A DNA stretch of 64,000 nucleotides from Deltaproteobacteria bacterium (GCA_029261895.1 JAJDAK010000001.1:59850-123849); one strand, 5' to 3'; shown: positions 35,105 to 44,368, counted from the first letter of the stretch. A program made the numbers and translations. The notes: generated by a model not told the origin, from the letters alone.

Positions 35105-36642
35105 TGTACGACATCATAATCGTGGGGTACGGACCGGTCGGAGCAGGCGCGGCAATTCTGATGAGCCGTGCTGGCCTACGCGTCGCTATCGTAGAACGTA
35201 CGACCGATGTACTTGAACTGCCGCGTGCTGTTCTACTCGACAGCGAAGTAATCCGAGCGTTTCAGGGCGTTGGACTTGGCGACGAAATCAACGCGGTCAC
35301 CCAAACGCCTAGAAACCCAGACGCCGTCTACTTCACGAATTCAAAACGCGAAAAACTTTTCGGCATGGAGTTGCCCGATATTGGTAACAACGGTTGGCGT
35401 GAATTCGGCTTCATGGACCAGCCCGAAGTCGAACATACCCTACGAGAGATCATCTCTAACGACGGCCAGGTAGATCTATATCTGGGTTGCGAGGCGACCG
35501 CACTGACGGAGAACGGGGATCATGTTTTACTAAAGGCCCGCAATCTGGAGCGTGGCGAAGAAATCGAACTTCAAAGCAAGTACCTACTTGGCAGTGACGG
35601 GGCAGCCAGCTTCGTGCGCGGCCAGATCGACAGCGAGTGGGAAAGCCTCGGTTACGATCAAGATTGGTTGGTCGTAGATATCGTTCTCAAGCCCGAAGGG
35701 AACCTTCCGCTGGTTTCGATGCAGGTATGCGATCCCGCGCGGATCACGACCTACATCTGCTCGAAGGACCCTTACCGTCGCTGGGAGTTCAAATTACTCC
35801 CCGGCGAAGATCGTGCGGAGATGGAAAAGCCCGAGAGAATCCAAGCGCTGTTGGATGCTTGGCTACCGCGGGAGCACTACACTTTACGCCGCGCAGCGGT
35901 CTATCAATTTCACGCTGCGACTGCAGCCAAGTGGCAGACGAAGCGGGTTTTTCTTGCGGGCGACGCTGCACATCAAACACCACCATTTCTGGGACAGGGG
36001 CTCAACACCGGGTTTCGCGACGTGGTGAATCTGAGTTGGAAGTTGCCGCTTGTCATGAACGGCATATCCGATGCGTCGATGTTGAAGAGCTACTCGAGCG
36101 AGCGTGATCCCCATGCCAAAGATCTGGTCGACTGGGCGGTCGCGGTCGGGCGACTGATGGAAACGTTGGCCGACGCGGAAGCCGGCCGAGTACAGGAAGG
36201 GCCGTCTGAAGAACAAAAAGAATCTGGCTACGGCCAAGGGCGTACCGCCCCTCCCCTGCGTCATGGTGTGTTGGTAGAAACACAAGTCGCCAATGACGGG
36301 TACACGGGATTTCTCTTCAGCCAACCCATGGTTCGCGAAGCAGATGGGAATGAGACCCTGCTCGACGAAGTACTGGGACATGGCTTCGCAGTCGTTGCTC
36401 GAACATCCGCAGACCTCAGCATGTCCGATCAAAGCCGCGAATTTCTGAATCACATCGGAGCACGGTGTATTTCTCTCGACGAGCTCGAACCCGTTCGCGG
36501 CACGTTCGACTCACTCTTCGCCGAGCATCGTGCCGCGATCGTGCGCCCTGATCGCTACGTATTTGGCGTCGTCGACGAAGCCCATGACATCGACGCGCTA
36601 ATTAGTTCACTGAAAACCAAACTCTCAACCACATCCGAATAA
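35101..36642 (+). CDS. FAD-dependent aromatic hydroxylase (MhpA-like class A monooxygenase)
   Basis: This 513-residue protein contains the GYGPVGAGAAILMSRAG FAD motif, the LLGSDGAAS (DG) motif, and AGDAAHQTPPFLGQGLNTGFRD (GD motif), as in PHBH-fold hydroxylases. The C-terminal thioredoxin-like domain ends near YVFGVVDEAHD. The nearest described type is 3-(3-hydroxyphenyl)propionate hydroxylase, which makes catechols from phenols using NAD(P)H and oxygen. The extradiol dioxygenase and hydrolase that follow would take the catechol on, so the operon encodes a meta-cleavage route; the natural substrate is unknown. Confidence 0.88.
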   Translation: MMYDIIIVGYGPVGAGAAILMSRAGLRVAIVERTTDVLELPRAVLLDSEVIRAFQGVGLGDEINAVTQTPRNPDAVYFTNSKREKLFGMELPDIGNNGWREFGFMDQPEVEHTLREIISNDGQVDLYLGCEATALTENGDHVLLKARNLERGEEIELQSKYLLGSDGAASFVRGQIDSEWESLGYDQDWLVVDIVLKPEGNLPLVSMQVCDPARITTYICSKDPYRRWEFKLLPGEDRAEMEKPERIQALLDAWLPREHYTLRRAAVYQFHAATAAKWQTKRVFLAGDAAHQTPPFLGQGLNTGFRDVVNLSWKLPLVMNGISDASMLKSYSSERDPHAKDLVDWAVAVGRLMETLADAEAGRVQEGPSEEQKESGYGQGRTAPPLRHGVLVETQVANDGYTGFLFSQPMVREADGNETLLDEVLGHGFAVVARTSADLSMSDQSREFLNHIGARCISLDELEPVRGTFDSLFAEHRAAIVRPDRYVFGVVDEAHDIDALISSLKTKLSTTSE

Positions 36643-36654
36643 ACGGAGGATGAA

Positions 36655-37623
36655 ATGACAGAACCTTTGATCAAAGTTCAAGACGTGATCTATCCGCGCT
36701 TACGCGTGCCCGATCTCGAAAAGATGGAACGTTTTCTTGTCGACTTCGGGATGGAAGTCAGCGCACGAACCGCCGATACGCTCTATCTCAGAGGTACGGA
36801 GATAGATCACCATATTCACGTCATCGAACGCGGCGCGCCCGCGATCGCCGGCCTGGCATTCCAGGCCCGAAGTATGGAAGACCTATCGAAACTCTCCTCC
36901 GCCAAGGGCGCGTCTAAAGTCGAGCCCACGAATGAACCGGGTGGTGGGTACCGCGTGGTCATGACAGACCCCGCAGGATTTCAAGTTGAAACGGTCTTCG
37001 GTATTGAAGCACTCGAACGAATCCCCGTCGAATCGCTTGGACTCAACCTCGGGCCCCGGGTCGAACGGAAGTCCGAATTCAAACGAGTGACGGATCGTCC
37101 GGCGCGAATTAAGCGCTTGGGCCACGTTGGAATCAATGTCGTTGATCCGGATGCTGTCTTTGATTGGTACCACGCACATTTCGGAATTCTGCGCGCCGAT
37201 TCGATCTCAATCGGTGATATCAATCTCGCACATTTCTGCAGGATGGACCGCGACGAGGGTTATACGGATCATCATTCCGTACTGATCGGCCGTGCGCCCG
37301 ACGGTATACCTGGTCTCAATCATATGTCATGGGAGGTCAGTGATCTCGACGATATGTGGATCGGCCAAGAACGCTTACTCGATGCGGAACATGATCATAC
37401 CTGGGGTATTGGACGGCACACGCTGGGCAGCCAAATTTTCGACTATTGGCGCGACCCCTGGGGACAGATCCATGAGCATTACACCGACGGAGACTTGGTC
37501 AACGAAGCGCATGAATGGACCGTACATGGGCCCGAAGGTGCGGCGAGTCAATGGGGTCCACAGATGCCCGATCATTTCGGCCGCACTCATCAAGCAGCCA
37601 GCAAAGAAGGAAACAGCAAATGA
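36655..37623 (+). CDS. Extradiol (VOC-family) catechol dioxygenase
   Basis: This 322-residue protein has two vicinal-oxygen-chelate domains. The catalytic C-terminal one carries the iron ligands: His in LGHVGINV (about 160), His in GLNHMSWEV (about 223) and Glu in HEHYTDGD (about 274). This is the 2-His-1-carboxylate layout of 2,3-dihydroxybiphenyl dioxygenase-type enzymes. It would open catechols next to the hydroxyls to give a semialdehyde or 2-hydroxymuconate-type product. CGGAGG sits before the ATG, and the gene lies 12 bases after the hydroxylase. Confidence 0.88.
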   Translation: MTEPLIKVQDVIYPRLRVPDLEKMERFLVDFGMEVSARTADTLYLRGTEIDHHIHVIERGAPAIAGLAFQARSMEDLSKLSSAKGASKVEPTNEPGGGYRVVMTDPAGFQVETVFGIEALERIPVESLGLNLGPRVERKSEFKRVTDRPARIKRLGHVGINVVDPDAVFDWYHAHFGILRADSISIGDINLAHFCRMDRDEGYTDHHSVLIGRAPDGIPGLNHMSWEVSDLDDMWIGQERLLDAEHDHTWGIGRHTLGSQIFDYWRDPWGQIHEHYTDGDLVNEAHEWTVHGPEGAASQWGPQMPDHFGRTHQAASKEGNSK

Positions 37624-38489
37624 AACTTGTGAGCTTTAGCGAAGGCGGGCAGCGGCGAATCGGTGTCGTTGAGAGCGACAAGGTTGCGGATCTTACCGCA
37701 GCCGGGCTGCCCGCATCGATGCTGGAATTCTTGGAGGGCGGTGCTGCGGCACTACGTGCTGCCGCGCAAGCACTTACAAATGCACCGCGTGTTCCACTCA
37801 GTGAAATCAAGTTGGAAGCGCCCATCTCCAGACCCCCGAAAATTCTTGCGGTGGGGCTGAACTACCGAGATCATGTGGAAGAAGCGGGTATGGAGATCCC
37901 GAAATTCCCGATGATCTTCAACAAGCAATCCACGTCGATTCAAGCGCCGTACGAAGTATTTCATATGCCTCGCGCATCGAGTGCGCTCGACTACGAGGGC
38001 GAGCTCGGTATCGTGATCGGTCGACGCTGTCGCCATGTTTCAAGCGATAACGCGAGCGAGGTCATCGCCGGATACACCGTGGTTAACGACGTATCGGTTC
38101 GCGATTGGCAGCTCCGGGTTCCAACATTTACGATGGGAAAATCCTTCGATACCCACTGTCCGATCGGCCCGTGGATCACTACGGCGGATGAAATCCCGGA
38201 TCCGCACACACTCGATATCAAAACCTGGGTCAACGGCGAACTTCGGCAGTCATCCAACACCCAATATCTGATCTTTGATTGCTTCGAAATCATCGAACAT
38301 CTCTCGACCGCGTTCACACTTGAACCGGGCGACATTATCGCGACCGGCACCCCGGGAGGCGTCGGCATCACCATGAAGCCGCCATCCCTACTCAAGGTAG
38401 GAGACGTGGTGAAAATCGAAATCGATGGCATCGGTCATATCGAAAATGCCGTAATCGACGAGCCAGAGGACACTGCCGCCATACTTTGA
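37620..38489 (+). CDS. Fumarylacetoacetate hydrolase-family protein
   Basis: This 289-residue protein starts at ATG 37620, overlapping the dioxygenase stop in ATGA. It shows the FAH fold signatures: ILAVGLNYRDHVEEAG, DYEGELGIVIGRR with metal-binding acids, DVSVRDWQ, GKSFDTHCPIGP and ATGTPGGVG. Family members hydrolyse C-C bonds in ring-cleavage products or act as hydratases or decarboxylases. Here it would process the product of the dioxygenase, completing the TetR-hydroxylase-dioxygenase-hydrolase unit. Confidence 0.88.
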   Translation: MKLVSFSEGGQRRIGVVESDKVADLTAAGLPASMLEFLEGGAAALRAAAQALTNAPRVPLSEIKLEAPISRPPKILAVGLNYRDHVEEAGMEIPKFPMIFNKQSTSIQAPYEVFHMPRASSALDYEGELGIVIGRRCRHVSSDNASEVIAGYTVVNDVSVRDWQLRVPTFTMGKSFDTHCPIGPWITTADEIPDPHTLDIKTWVNGELRQSSNTQYLIFDCFEIIEHLSTAFTLEPGDIIATGTPGGVGITMKPPSLLKVGDVVKIEIDGIGHIENAVIDEPEDTAAIL

Positions 38490-38516
38490 GTTAGCTAAGT
38501 TCTGCGTGTGGAATCC

Positions 38517-39659
38517 ATGCCCAGAATCGCGGTTGTGGCTGCGAAATATCCACCGTCTTTCGGCGGTGGCGGCATTCAAGCTTCGCGTCTTGTCGATGCG
38601 CTGATACGCCGTGGCGTACGCATTCATGTACTGTCTGTGCACGCACACCCTGATGCTTCGCGAAGCGAATTCACCGATCGACTTCGAATCACACGCTTTC
38701 GCCTGCCCTCTTTCGATCAAGCGCGAAGTATTCTCTTTGGTATTCGCACAGCACTTTGGCTGCTCTTTCATTCCGATTGGGATCTCGTACACATTCACGG
38801 TATCGCGACGTGGACGATTCCGATCTTTCTAGCCGCAAAGCTCAAGGGTAGGCCCGTGGTTGCCAAAACTACGATCCTCACTGCAACTGAGCGCGCCGAC
38901 TATCCGAATACGGCACTTCAACGCCTACGAACTTGGGCGTATCGTCGGTACGATGCCATCATCGCGCTATCCCAAGAACTCGAAGATTACTTTAAGAACA
39001 TTCAGGGTCCCAATAAGCACACCGTCCAGATTCCGAACGGTGTGAGTCTAAGTCGATTCGAGTCGACGAACGATCAGAGGCGAATCAGCGCTCGAAAGAA
39101 ATTTCAATTGCCGTTGGACAAAACTGTACTGGTTACAGTCGGTCAGCTCGAGCGCCGCAAGAATCAAAAGGGACTTATTCGCGCCGCTTCAAAACTCACC
39201 CAGCCCATTTGCATTGCGTTGGTTGGGCCTGAATCGCAGAGTCCAGCCGATCGAAACGAACTCGCAGCTACAATCGCAGCGGCGCCAGACCATCTTGATA
39301 TTCGTATCGTGGGTGAGCTATTGCCCGACGAGCTACCTGAGTTTCTAAGCGCCGCCGACATCTTCGCGTTGATGTCCTACGCCGAAGGTCTGCCCAATAG
39401 TTTGCTCGAAGCGATGGCGATCGCCCTGCCCTGTATTGCAAGCGACATCCCCGGATCACACGACGTGCTCCGTGCGGGCGGAGGCATTCTCGTGCCAGCC
39501 GACAACGACGATCGACTCGCCGAGGCGCTGCAGGACCTTATCCGTGATCCCGCAGAACGCGATCGCCTCGGGCAACAGGCACGCAACATTGTTGAAGCGC
39601 AGTATTCCCTAGAAGTCGTCGCAGACCGCTATCTAGAGCTGTATCGCGGCCTCATCTAA
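38517..39659 (+). CDS. Glycosyltransferase, GT4 family
   Basis: This is a 380-residue GT-B glycosyltransferase. ATG 38517 is used; an in-frame GTG at 38508 is possible. It has the Gly-rich N-terminal loop (PPSFGGGGIQASRLV), the central ALSQELEDYF and IPNGVSLSRF, then VGQLERRKNQKG, ALMSYAEGLPNSLLEAMAIALPCIAS with the E-x7-E catalytic pattern, and GGGILVPADN. It would transfer a sugar from a nucleotide donor onto a lipid, glycan or protein. It is not part of an obvious polysaccharide cluster. Confidence 0.88.
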   Translation: MPRIAVVAAKYPPSFGGGGIQASRLVDALIRRGVRIHVLSVHAHPDASRSEFTDRLRITRFRLPSFDQARSILFGIRTALWLLFHSDWDLVHIHGIATWTIPIFLAAKLKGRPVVAKTTILTATERADYPNTALQRLRTWAYRRYDAIIALSQELEDYFKNIQGPNKHTVQIPNGVSLSRFESTNDQRRISARKKFQLPLDKTVLVTVGQLERRKNQKGLIRAASKLTQPICIALVGPESQSPADRNELAATIAAAPDHLDIRIVGELLPDELPEFLSAADIFALMSYAEGLPNSLLEAMAIALPCIASDIPGSHDVLRAGGGILVPADNDDRLAEALQDLIRDPAERDRLGQQARNIVEAQYSLEVVADRYLELYRGLI

Positions 39660-39692
39660 GCTTCCGCCGGCGAGCGTCCGATATGGTCCTCG

Positions 39693-40280
39693 ATGCGTGT
39701 ATTCGTCTGCTGCTGTCTCTTGGCTTGGCTGATCTGGGACTATTCCGGTCACGTTGAGGTGCGTCATGGGCCGGGCATGGTCGCTCCGCATCTGCCAAGC
39801 CAGACCGCGATTAAGAACCCCACACTGGTTGAGTTGGACGGCTATCAGATCACGCCGCTCGCGGATTTTGAAATCGAAGCACGGGTGCTCGGTCGTGAAC
39901 GCTACTACTTCGATTCAAGCGCAGCACTTTCACCGGTGGATCTCGCGCTCGGATGGGGCCCGATGTCGGACGAGCGCGTGCTCGACGAACTCGAGATCTC
40001 CCAAAGCGGACGCTTCTATCATTGGCGTGCCACCACATTGCCTATCCCCATGACCATGATCTCCCGACACAGCGCGAATATGCATCTGATCCCAGGCAAT
40101 ACTACGGTCGAGGGACTGCTTAAAGGTCGGATCCGACCCGGGCAAGTCGTTCAATTGAAAGGCTATCTCGTCGCGATCGCGGGACCCAACGGCTGGAACT
40201 GGCGATCATCGCTGACGCGGGATGACACGGGCGGAGGCGCCTGCGAGGTCATCCTCGTCAACGACATGCGTGTGCTCTAA
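39693..40280 (+). CDS. Hypothetical exported or anchored protein
   Basis: This 195-residue protein has an N-terminal hydrophobic stretch (VFVCCCLLAWLIW) that is either an uncleaved signal or an anchor. The body has a well-conserved-looking LALGWGPMSDERVLDELEISQSGRFYHW and a C-terminal OB-like segment (RIRPGQVVQLKGYLVAIAGPNGWNWRSSLTRDDTGGGACEVILV). Similar unnamed proteins occur in proteobacteria, but I cannot name a function. It follows the glycosyltransferase closely. Confidence 0.7.
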   Translation: MRVFVCCCLLAWLIWDYSGHVEVRHGPGMVAPHLPSQTAIKNPTLVELDGYQITPLADFEIEARVLGRERYYFDSSAALSPVDLALGWGPMSDERVLDELEISQSGRFYHWRATTLPIPMTMISRHSANMHLIPGNTTVEGLLKGRIRPGQVVQLKGYLVAIAGPNGWNWRSSLTRDDTGGGACEVILVNDMRVL

Positions 40281-40364
40281 CCCCCACCTATATATTCTCA
40301 CTCAAGCGATCGCCATTGCTGCCGCTAAGAGACATCCGGGACGTTTGAAGTCACAGGGGGACAA

Positions 40365-40517
40365 ATGGACATCGATCAGCGCGAGCAGAACCTCGAACTC
40401 AACGAAGCACGGGAATTCAGCCTAGAAGACTGTACTTGCGTAGATGCGGCCGTGGATGGCGAATGGCATTGGTGCGACGAAACTCAAACCTTGTACCGCG
40501 TAAGCTGTAGCTACTGA
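40365..40517 (+). CDS. Small 50-residue Cys-containing protein
   Basis: A strong AGGGGG ribosome site precedes ATG 40365. The product has an acidic, leader-like first half (MDIDQREQNLELNEAREF) and a second half with four Cys (EDCTCVDAAVDG, HWCDE, RVSCSY). It could be a metal-binding peptide or a peptide precursor, but no modification enzyme or transporter stands next to it. Its last seven bases overlap the end of the convergent gene. Support is from the ribosome site and codon use only. Confidence 0.5.
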   Translation: MDIDQREQNLELNEAREFSLEDCTCVDAAVDGEWHWCDETQTLYRVSCSY

Positions 40518-41803
40518 CGTAGCGGCCGCCGCCGGCGAAACACGATCGACGCACCCTTGCTCACCTTGGCGAGCTTCACATCCGGCGCCTCATCATGGGG
40601 TGCGCAGCTCGGGTCGATCACGATTCGATACGCGAACCGCTCGTCCCCGCGTGTATCCGCACGCATGCTACTCGCGCGTGGATTGACGGCACGCGCGATC
40701 GCGTCAAACGCTGGATGGGCGTTCTCGTCTAAGTGTGCGAACCACGAGTATGGATCACCCTCTTCAAACGCGGCACAGTCACCAAACGCGATGCGTACCC
40801 CATCGCTTTCGGGTTCGACACGCAGGTCGATGTATTCCCGCGGCTGAAAACATGGATGCAACTGAAATGTTTTGGCGATCTCAGCGTAGCCATCGCCTTC
40901 GATCGCTAACGCATTCCGCAAACGTTCTGCACTGAGACCCCCTATTCCCGTCCACTGCCGTGCGGAAAGTTCGGGCAGCGCATCGGACCCGAAGTTCTGC
41001 GCCACGCTGAGTAGAAATGAGCGGGACAGAAGATGGGCCTGAAGTGCGAATTCCGAAAGGATCGTAACCAGGGCGCGATGAGAAAAATCTTCAAACTCGA
41101 CTTCTGGATCGAAATCCCCCGCGTAGTCGGGCCAGCCGCCCGGCTCGCCGACGCCTTCCGTCGTTCCTAATACAAGCTGCGCCAGTTTCGAGCCCGCTAC
41201 TATTGCAAGGTTCGGATGCTGAGTATAAGGCTCACTCTTGTCGTCAATGAAGACGCGCCATCGACAGTGCGGCACGCGCGCGCTCGGAATTCGTGGCGGG
41301 CGATGAATCGGGCGAATCTTTGCGCAGGGATGGGTCGCGGCTGCAGTCGCATCGAACGTGGGATCTTCAACATTGTGACACATGAGTTTGACGCGCTTTT
41401 CGCCGTAGGGTTCCACATCTAAGAGTGGGCCACAGCATTCGAGCCAGAACTCGCCTTCGTCGGGCCCGTTCAAATCGAAACGAAACTCCATGAACTGCCG
41501 CGGCGCCCCGATATCGAACTGCAAGTTCTTGAATATGGTGCCGACGTCGCCGCCTTCGAAGCGAAGCGCGCGTTGCATGCGCTTTGAATAGATCGGACTC
41601 GCGCACATCCACTCTTCGATCGAAACCTTGGTGAGCGCGTCCTCGCCAAAGCGCATGAGCACGCGGGGCAAACTCACACGGTCTTGCAGATGACCATGAA
41701 GCTCAAACTCACGCCCGAGATCGGCGAGGGTTTGACGCGAAAAATCAGCCAGGCGGAGCTTTGAATCAAACGGCCCAGCGTAGTCATTGCGAAGTACGCT
41801 CAT
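40511..41803 (-). CDS. Unknown protein made of two homologous halves
   Basis: This 430-residue protein has no signal peptide. Residues about 8-192 and 223-400 align with each other: YAGPFD/YAGDFD, EF(E/A)L..HL..R, FG.DAL, GPLL/FGDCA, DPTFDATAAATHP against HPAFDAIARAVNP, and CRWRVFID against FAYRIVID. The first half is the more complete, with LMCHNVEDPTFDATAAATH and IRPIHRPPR. Cys pairs (ECCGP, MCHN) may bind metal. I do not recognise the family, and it seems to be a tandem duplication of a single ancestral domain. Confidence 0.65.
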   Translation of the reverse strand: MSVLRNDYAGPFDSKLRLADFSRQTLADLGREFELHGHLQDRVSLPRVLMRFGEDALTKVSIEEWMCASPIYSKRMQRALRFEGGDVGTIFKNLQFDIGAPRQFMEFRFDLNGPDEGEFWLECCGPLLDVEPYGEKRVKLMCHNVEDPTFDATAAATHPCAKIRPIHRPPRIPSARVPHCRWRVFIDDKSEPYTQHPNLAIVAGSKLAQLVLGTTEGVGEPGGWPDYAGDFDPEVEFEDFSHRALVTILSEFALQAHLLSRSFLLSVAQNFGSDALPELSARQWTGIGGLSAERLRNALAIEGDGYAEIAKTFQLHPCFQPREYIDLRVEPESDGVRIAFGDCAAFEEGDPYSWFAHLDENAHPAFDAIARAVNPRASSMRADTRGDERFAYRIVIDPSCAPHDEAPDVKLAKVSKGASIVFRRRRPLRQ

Positions 41804-41833
41804 GCTTTGCCCATTATAGACAGAACGGCCGCG

Positions 41834-42898
41834 TCACTGTACGCAACGGCGAAACTCCTGAATGATGGGCAGCGCCTCTATCCACGCAGAAGCATCTGCG
41901 CGCGTGTCATCCGCTTCGTGCAGCTTGCCCACATAGCCAGCCGGAATCTGGCTGCACAGCTCTGGCGGGTCCACCGAGTCATCCCAATAGTGATATTCGA
42001 AACCCGGAACACAGAGATCTTCGTCCACGCGCACATCGATGGTCCGTGGACCGTAACTCGAGATCTCGGTCGTCAGCGCTTGCGGTGGAATGATCCATGC
42101 GCACTTCGGTCCACGCATGAATAGGTATTGAATTTTTCGATTCTCTGAGAGGATCCGGTACCGCGAAATCAGGCCGCCATAGAATCGGCTCCCCGCATGC
42201 ATCACTTCAATAACCCCAGTGCCAAAATCTGGCTTGTAACCCTTCACAAACTGAAGTGATGTCGGATCGTTCTTCCGTTTGAAATAGGCAACGTTTCGAC
42301 CCCCATGAATTCGATTGCGTGGATTCGCATTCGCCAACTCACGCGGGCCCGAAAAGTCGGCGTAGGGTGCGAGTCGACCATCGGGCGCGTTACGCAGCAC
42401 AAGCTGGACCGCGCGAGGATCATTGATGGGACGCTTGCGTTTACGACTCAATACGTCGAGCGCGGGTTGCAGCTCGAAGGGTAGATCCGTGGTTTCCTCT
42501 GCAGAGCACTCCATTTCCTCGCCATGACTCATGTACGTGCGCAGGGCGCCCTTTCCAACCCAGTTATCGCCATTGGAGCGAATCACATGCGTAGCCGAGC
42601 GCCAGATCAGGGAGACGTCCTTGTAGAAGATGCGTGGATAAATAAACTTTGGCTGGGACGCGAGATGAACAAAGGCGACAAAGAAGCCGAGATCCGGATC
42701 CTGTCGCAGGTCGGTGAGATAGATAGAGTTGCCGAAGAGCTCGATCTTGTAGCGCGGCCAGTAGCCATCGTTTAGAAAGCGACGAGGCGAGCGTTTGGCC
42801 CGGCCGGCCGGCTTCAGCTTCACTCCGCTATCCATAAGCTTCGAGAACGCAGTCTTCACCTGCTGAGGAGTGAGGTCCATGACGATTGAGTCGAGCAT
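41834..42898 (-). CDS. Unknown protein, about 354 residues
   Basis: ATG 42898 is preferred because AGGA lies eight bases upstream; the frame stays open to 42991. The protein is rich in aromatic residues (DGYWPRYKIELFGNSIYLTDL, KFIYPRIFYKDVSLIWRSATH) and ends FEYHYWDDSVDPPELCSQ. No catalytic or membrane motif is evident. It sits 30 bases upstream of the duplicated-domain gene on the same strand, so the two may form an operon. Confidence 0.6.
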   Translation of the reverse strand: MLDSIVMDLTPQQVKTAFSKLMDSGVKLKPAGRAKRSPRRFLNDGYWPRYKIELFGNSIYLTDLRQDPDLGFFVAFVHLASQPKFIYPRIFYKDVSLIWRSATHVIRSNGDNWVGKGALRTYMSHGEEMECSAEETTDLPFELQPALDVLSRKRKRPINDPRAVQLVLRNAPDGRLAPYADFSGPRELANANPRNRIHGGRNVAYFKRKNDPTSLQFVKGYKPDFGTGVIEVMHAGSRFYGGLISRYRILSENRKIQYLFMRGPKCAWIIPPQALTTEISSYGPRTIDVRVDEDLCVPGFEYHYWDDSVDPPELCSQIPAGYVGKLHEADDTRADASAWIEALPIIQEFRRCVQ

Positions 42899-43040
42899 CA
42901 GCGGATCCTGCCAGAAATCCACTAAAAGGCCCACGCTTAGTGTCATCGCTATCCAACACCCGCTGAGATTTTCCGGACGCGTCCGCTTCAAGATGGACTA
43001 GCGGCAACCTGATACGATGTCCCCTGGAGCGCAATCCAGT

Positions 43041-43832
43041 ATGGCATCCGACGATCAGCACACATACGCGTTCGACGCGGCTTGGCAAGACGAACGTGCT
43101 CGGCTTGCGATCCTCGAGCACTATCTCGATCCGCATTCGCAGGAAGTGCTAGAGGCCGCGGGTCTCTCCGAAGGCTGGAACTGTCTCGACGCGGGCGCGG
43201 GCGGTGGATCACTGACCGACTGGCTCTGCACTCGCGTCGGACCAAGCGGCTCCGTCGTCGCGTTGGATCGAGATACGCGATTTCTGGAAGCGCTCCACCA
43301 TCCCAATCTACAAAGGATTGCTGGGGACCTGCGTGACCACCCGCTGCCCGTCGCGACTTTCGATTTGGTTCACGCGCGATACCTGCTTGAACATATTCCG
43401 GAGCGTAAACAGGCGCTTCGTAACCTAACGCAGGCTGTGAAACCGGGCGGGCTACTGATGATTACCGATGCTGGCGGCGCGAAATTTGAGCCACTGCAGC
43501 CGGACCCCGCATTCGAAAACGTGGTGCGTGCATTCAACGCAACGGTTGGTAGAACTTGGGACTTAGAATGGGCGCCCCATATTGCAGATACGGTCGAGGC
43601 CCTTGGTTTTGAAATCCTGCGCGCGGAAGCGTTTCGCAAACATGAAATCGGCTCACGCGACGGCTTCACCGAAATCGCCTGGTACGCCTACACGGCACTC
43701 AGGGATGTGTTTGTTGCGACAGGTTTCGTCACTGCCGAAGAGGTGGACGCAGTTCGTCGGCATCTTCACGACCCGAGTCGAAGTTATCTCGGGTTTGAGA
43801 CCTGGACGGTTGTTGCGAGACGGCGCGACTAG
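43041..43832 (+). CDS. SAM-dependent methyltransferase, class I
   Basis: This 263-residue protein has motif I CLDAGAGGGSLTDWL near residue 50, the acidic residue at the end of the next strand in VVALDRDTRF, and FDLVHARYLLEHIPER (motif post II), followed by VKPGGLLMITDAG. This is a complete class I methyltransferase. The start at ATG 43041 (MASDDQ) is tentative; ATG 43017 is in frame. The substrate is unknown. It converges on the histone-fold gene with a four-base overlap. Confidence 0.85.
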   Translation: MASDDQHTYAFDAAWQDERARLAILEHYLDPHSQEVLEAAGLSEGWNCLDAGAGGGSLTDWLCTRVGPSGSVVALDRDTRFLEALHHPNLQRIAGDLRDHPLPVATFDLVHARYLLEHIPERKQALRNLTQAVKPGGLLMITDAGGAKFEPLQPDPAFENVVRAFNATVGRTWDLEWAPHIADTVEALGFEILRAEAFRKHEIGSRDGFTEIAWYAYTALRDVFVATGFVTAEEVDAVRRHLHDPSRSYLGFETWTVVARRRD

Positions 43833-44326
43833 AGTTCGCTGAGATCGTCTGGAATATCGCGATCGAGCACGGTTTGACGCCCCTCGCGTCGCGCATTCTG
43901 AATCGCTTTCTCCATGATTCGACGAACGAGCTTCGAAAGCGGCTCCAGCACGCGGTCGGATGTGTTGAAATCGGAGCGCGACCGCACATAGTTTTTGAGA
44001 CGACTCGCGACGATGAGGACTTCCTCTGCCGTCGTCGATGAGGGGGTTCCCGAGGGCGAGGACTTGGCGATCACGCGTTTTGGCTCGCGTTTCTTTCCCG
44101 ACTCCGCGTCCCTCGCCAACTGTTCGGTCGCAGGCGCATGATGCTCGACGGCCCAGGACTCGCGGTGGTTAGCAATCGGGACATGAATGTCCCAACAGTC
44201 CACAGAACAAAACGTCAACTGCGTGCGCTTTTGATTGCAGGTTGAAACACTACACGCCCAATAAATCGCACCGTGAAAGATCGGGGTCTTACACGCGCTA
44301 CATCGACGCCATTGATTTCCGCTCAT
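43829..44326 (-). CDS. Zinc-finger protein with a C-terminal histone-fold domain
   Basis: In this 165-residue protein, residues 9-48 hold CxxC (9, 12), Cys 25 and 30, Cys 40 and 44 and His 48, a pattern like MYND/HIT zinc fingers. Residues about 100-165 read as helix 1 (VLIVASRLKNYVRS), a loop with NTSDRVLEPLSKLVRRIMEKAIQNARREGRQ as the long helix 2, and TVLDRDI into helix 3. This matches the histone-fold pattern ending in GRKTI..DI of archaeal histones. The basic middle linker (KKREPKRVIAK) would suit DNA binding. It likely organises DNA or acts as a transcription-factor-like dimer. Confidence 0.7.
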   Translation of the reverse strand: MSGNQWRRCSACKTPIFHGAIYWACSVSTCNQKRTQLTFCSVDCWDIHVPIANHRESWAVEHHAPATEQLARDAESGKKREPKRVIAKSSPSGTPSSTTAEEVLIVASRLKNYVRSRSDFNTSDRVLEPLSKLVRRIMEKAIQNARREGRQTVLDRDIPDDLSEL

Positions 44327-44368
44327 GTCAGTCCAGTATTTACCCCAAAAGCCAGCGCGGTGCTCTCT

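Noticed and set aside
40281..42898. RiPP biosynthetic cluster around the 50-residue Cys peptide
   Set aside because: No radical SAM, YcaO, lanthionine or protease/transporter gene is nearby; the adjacent genes are of unknown type and point the other way.
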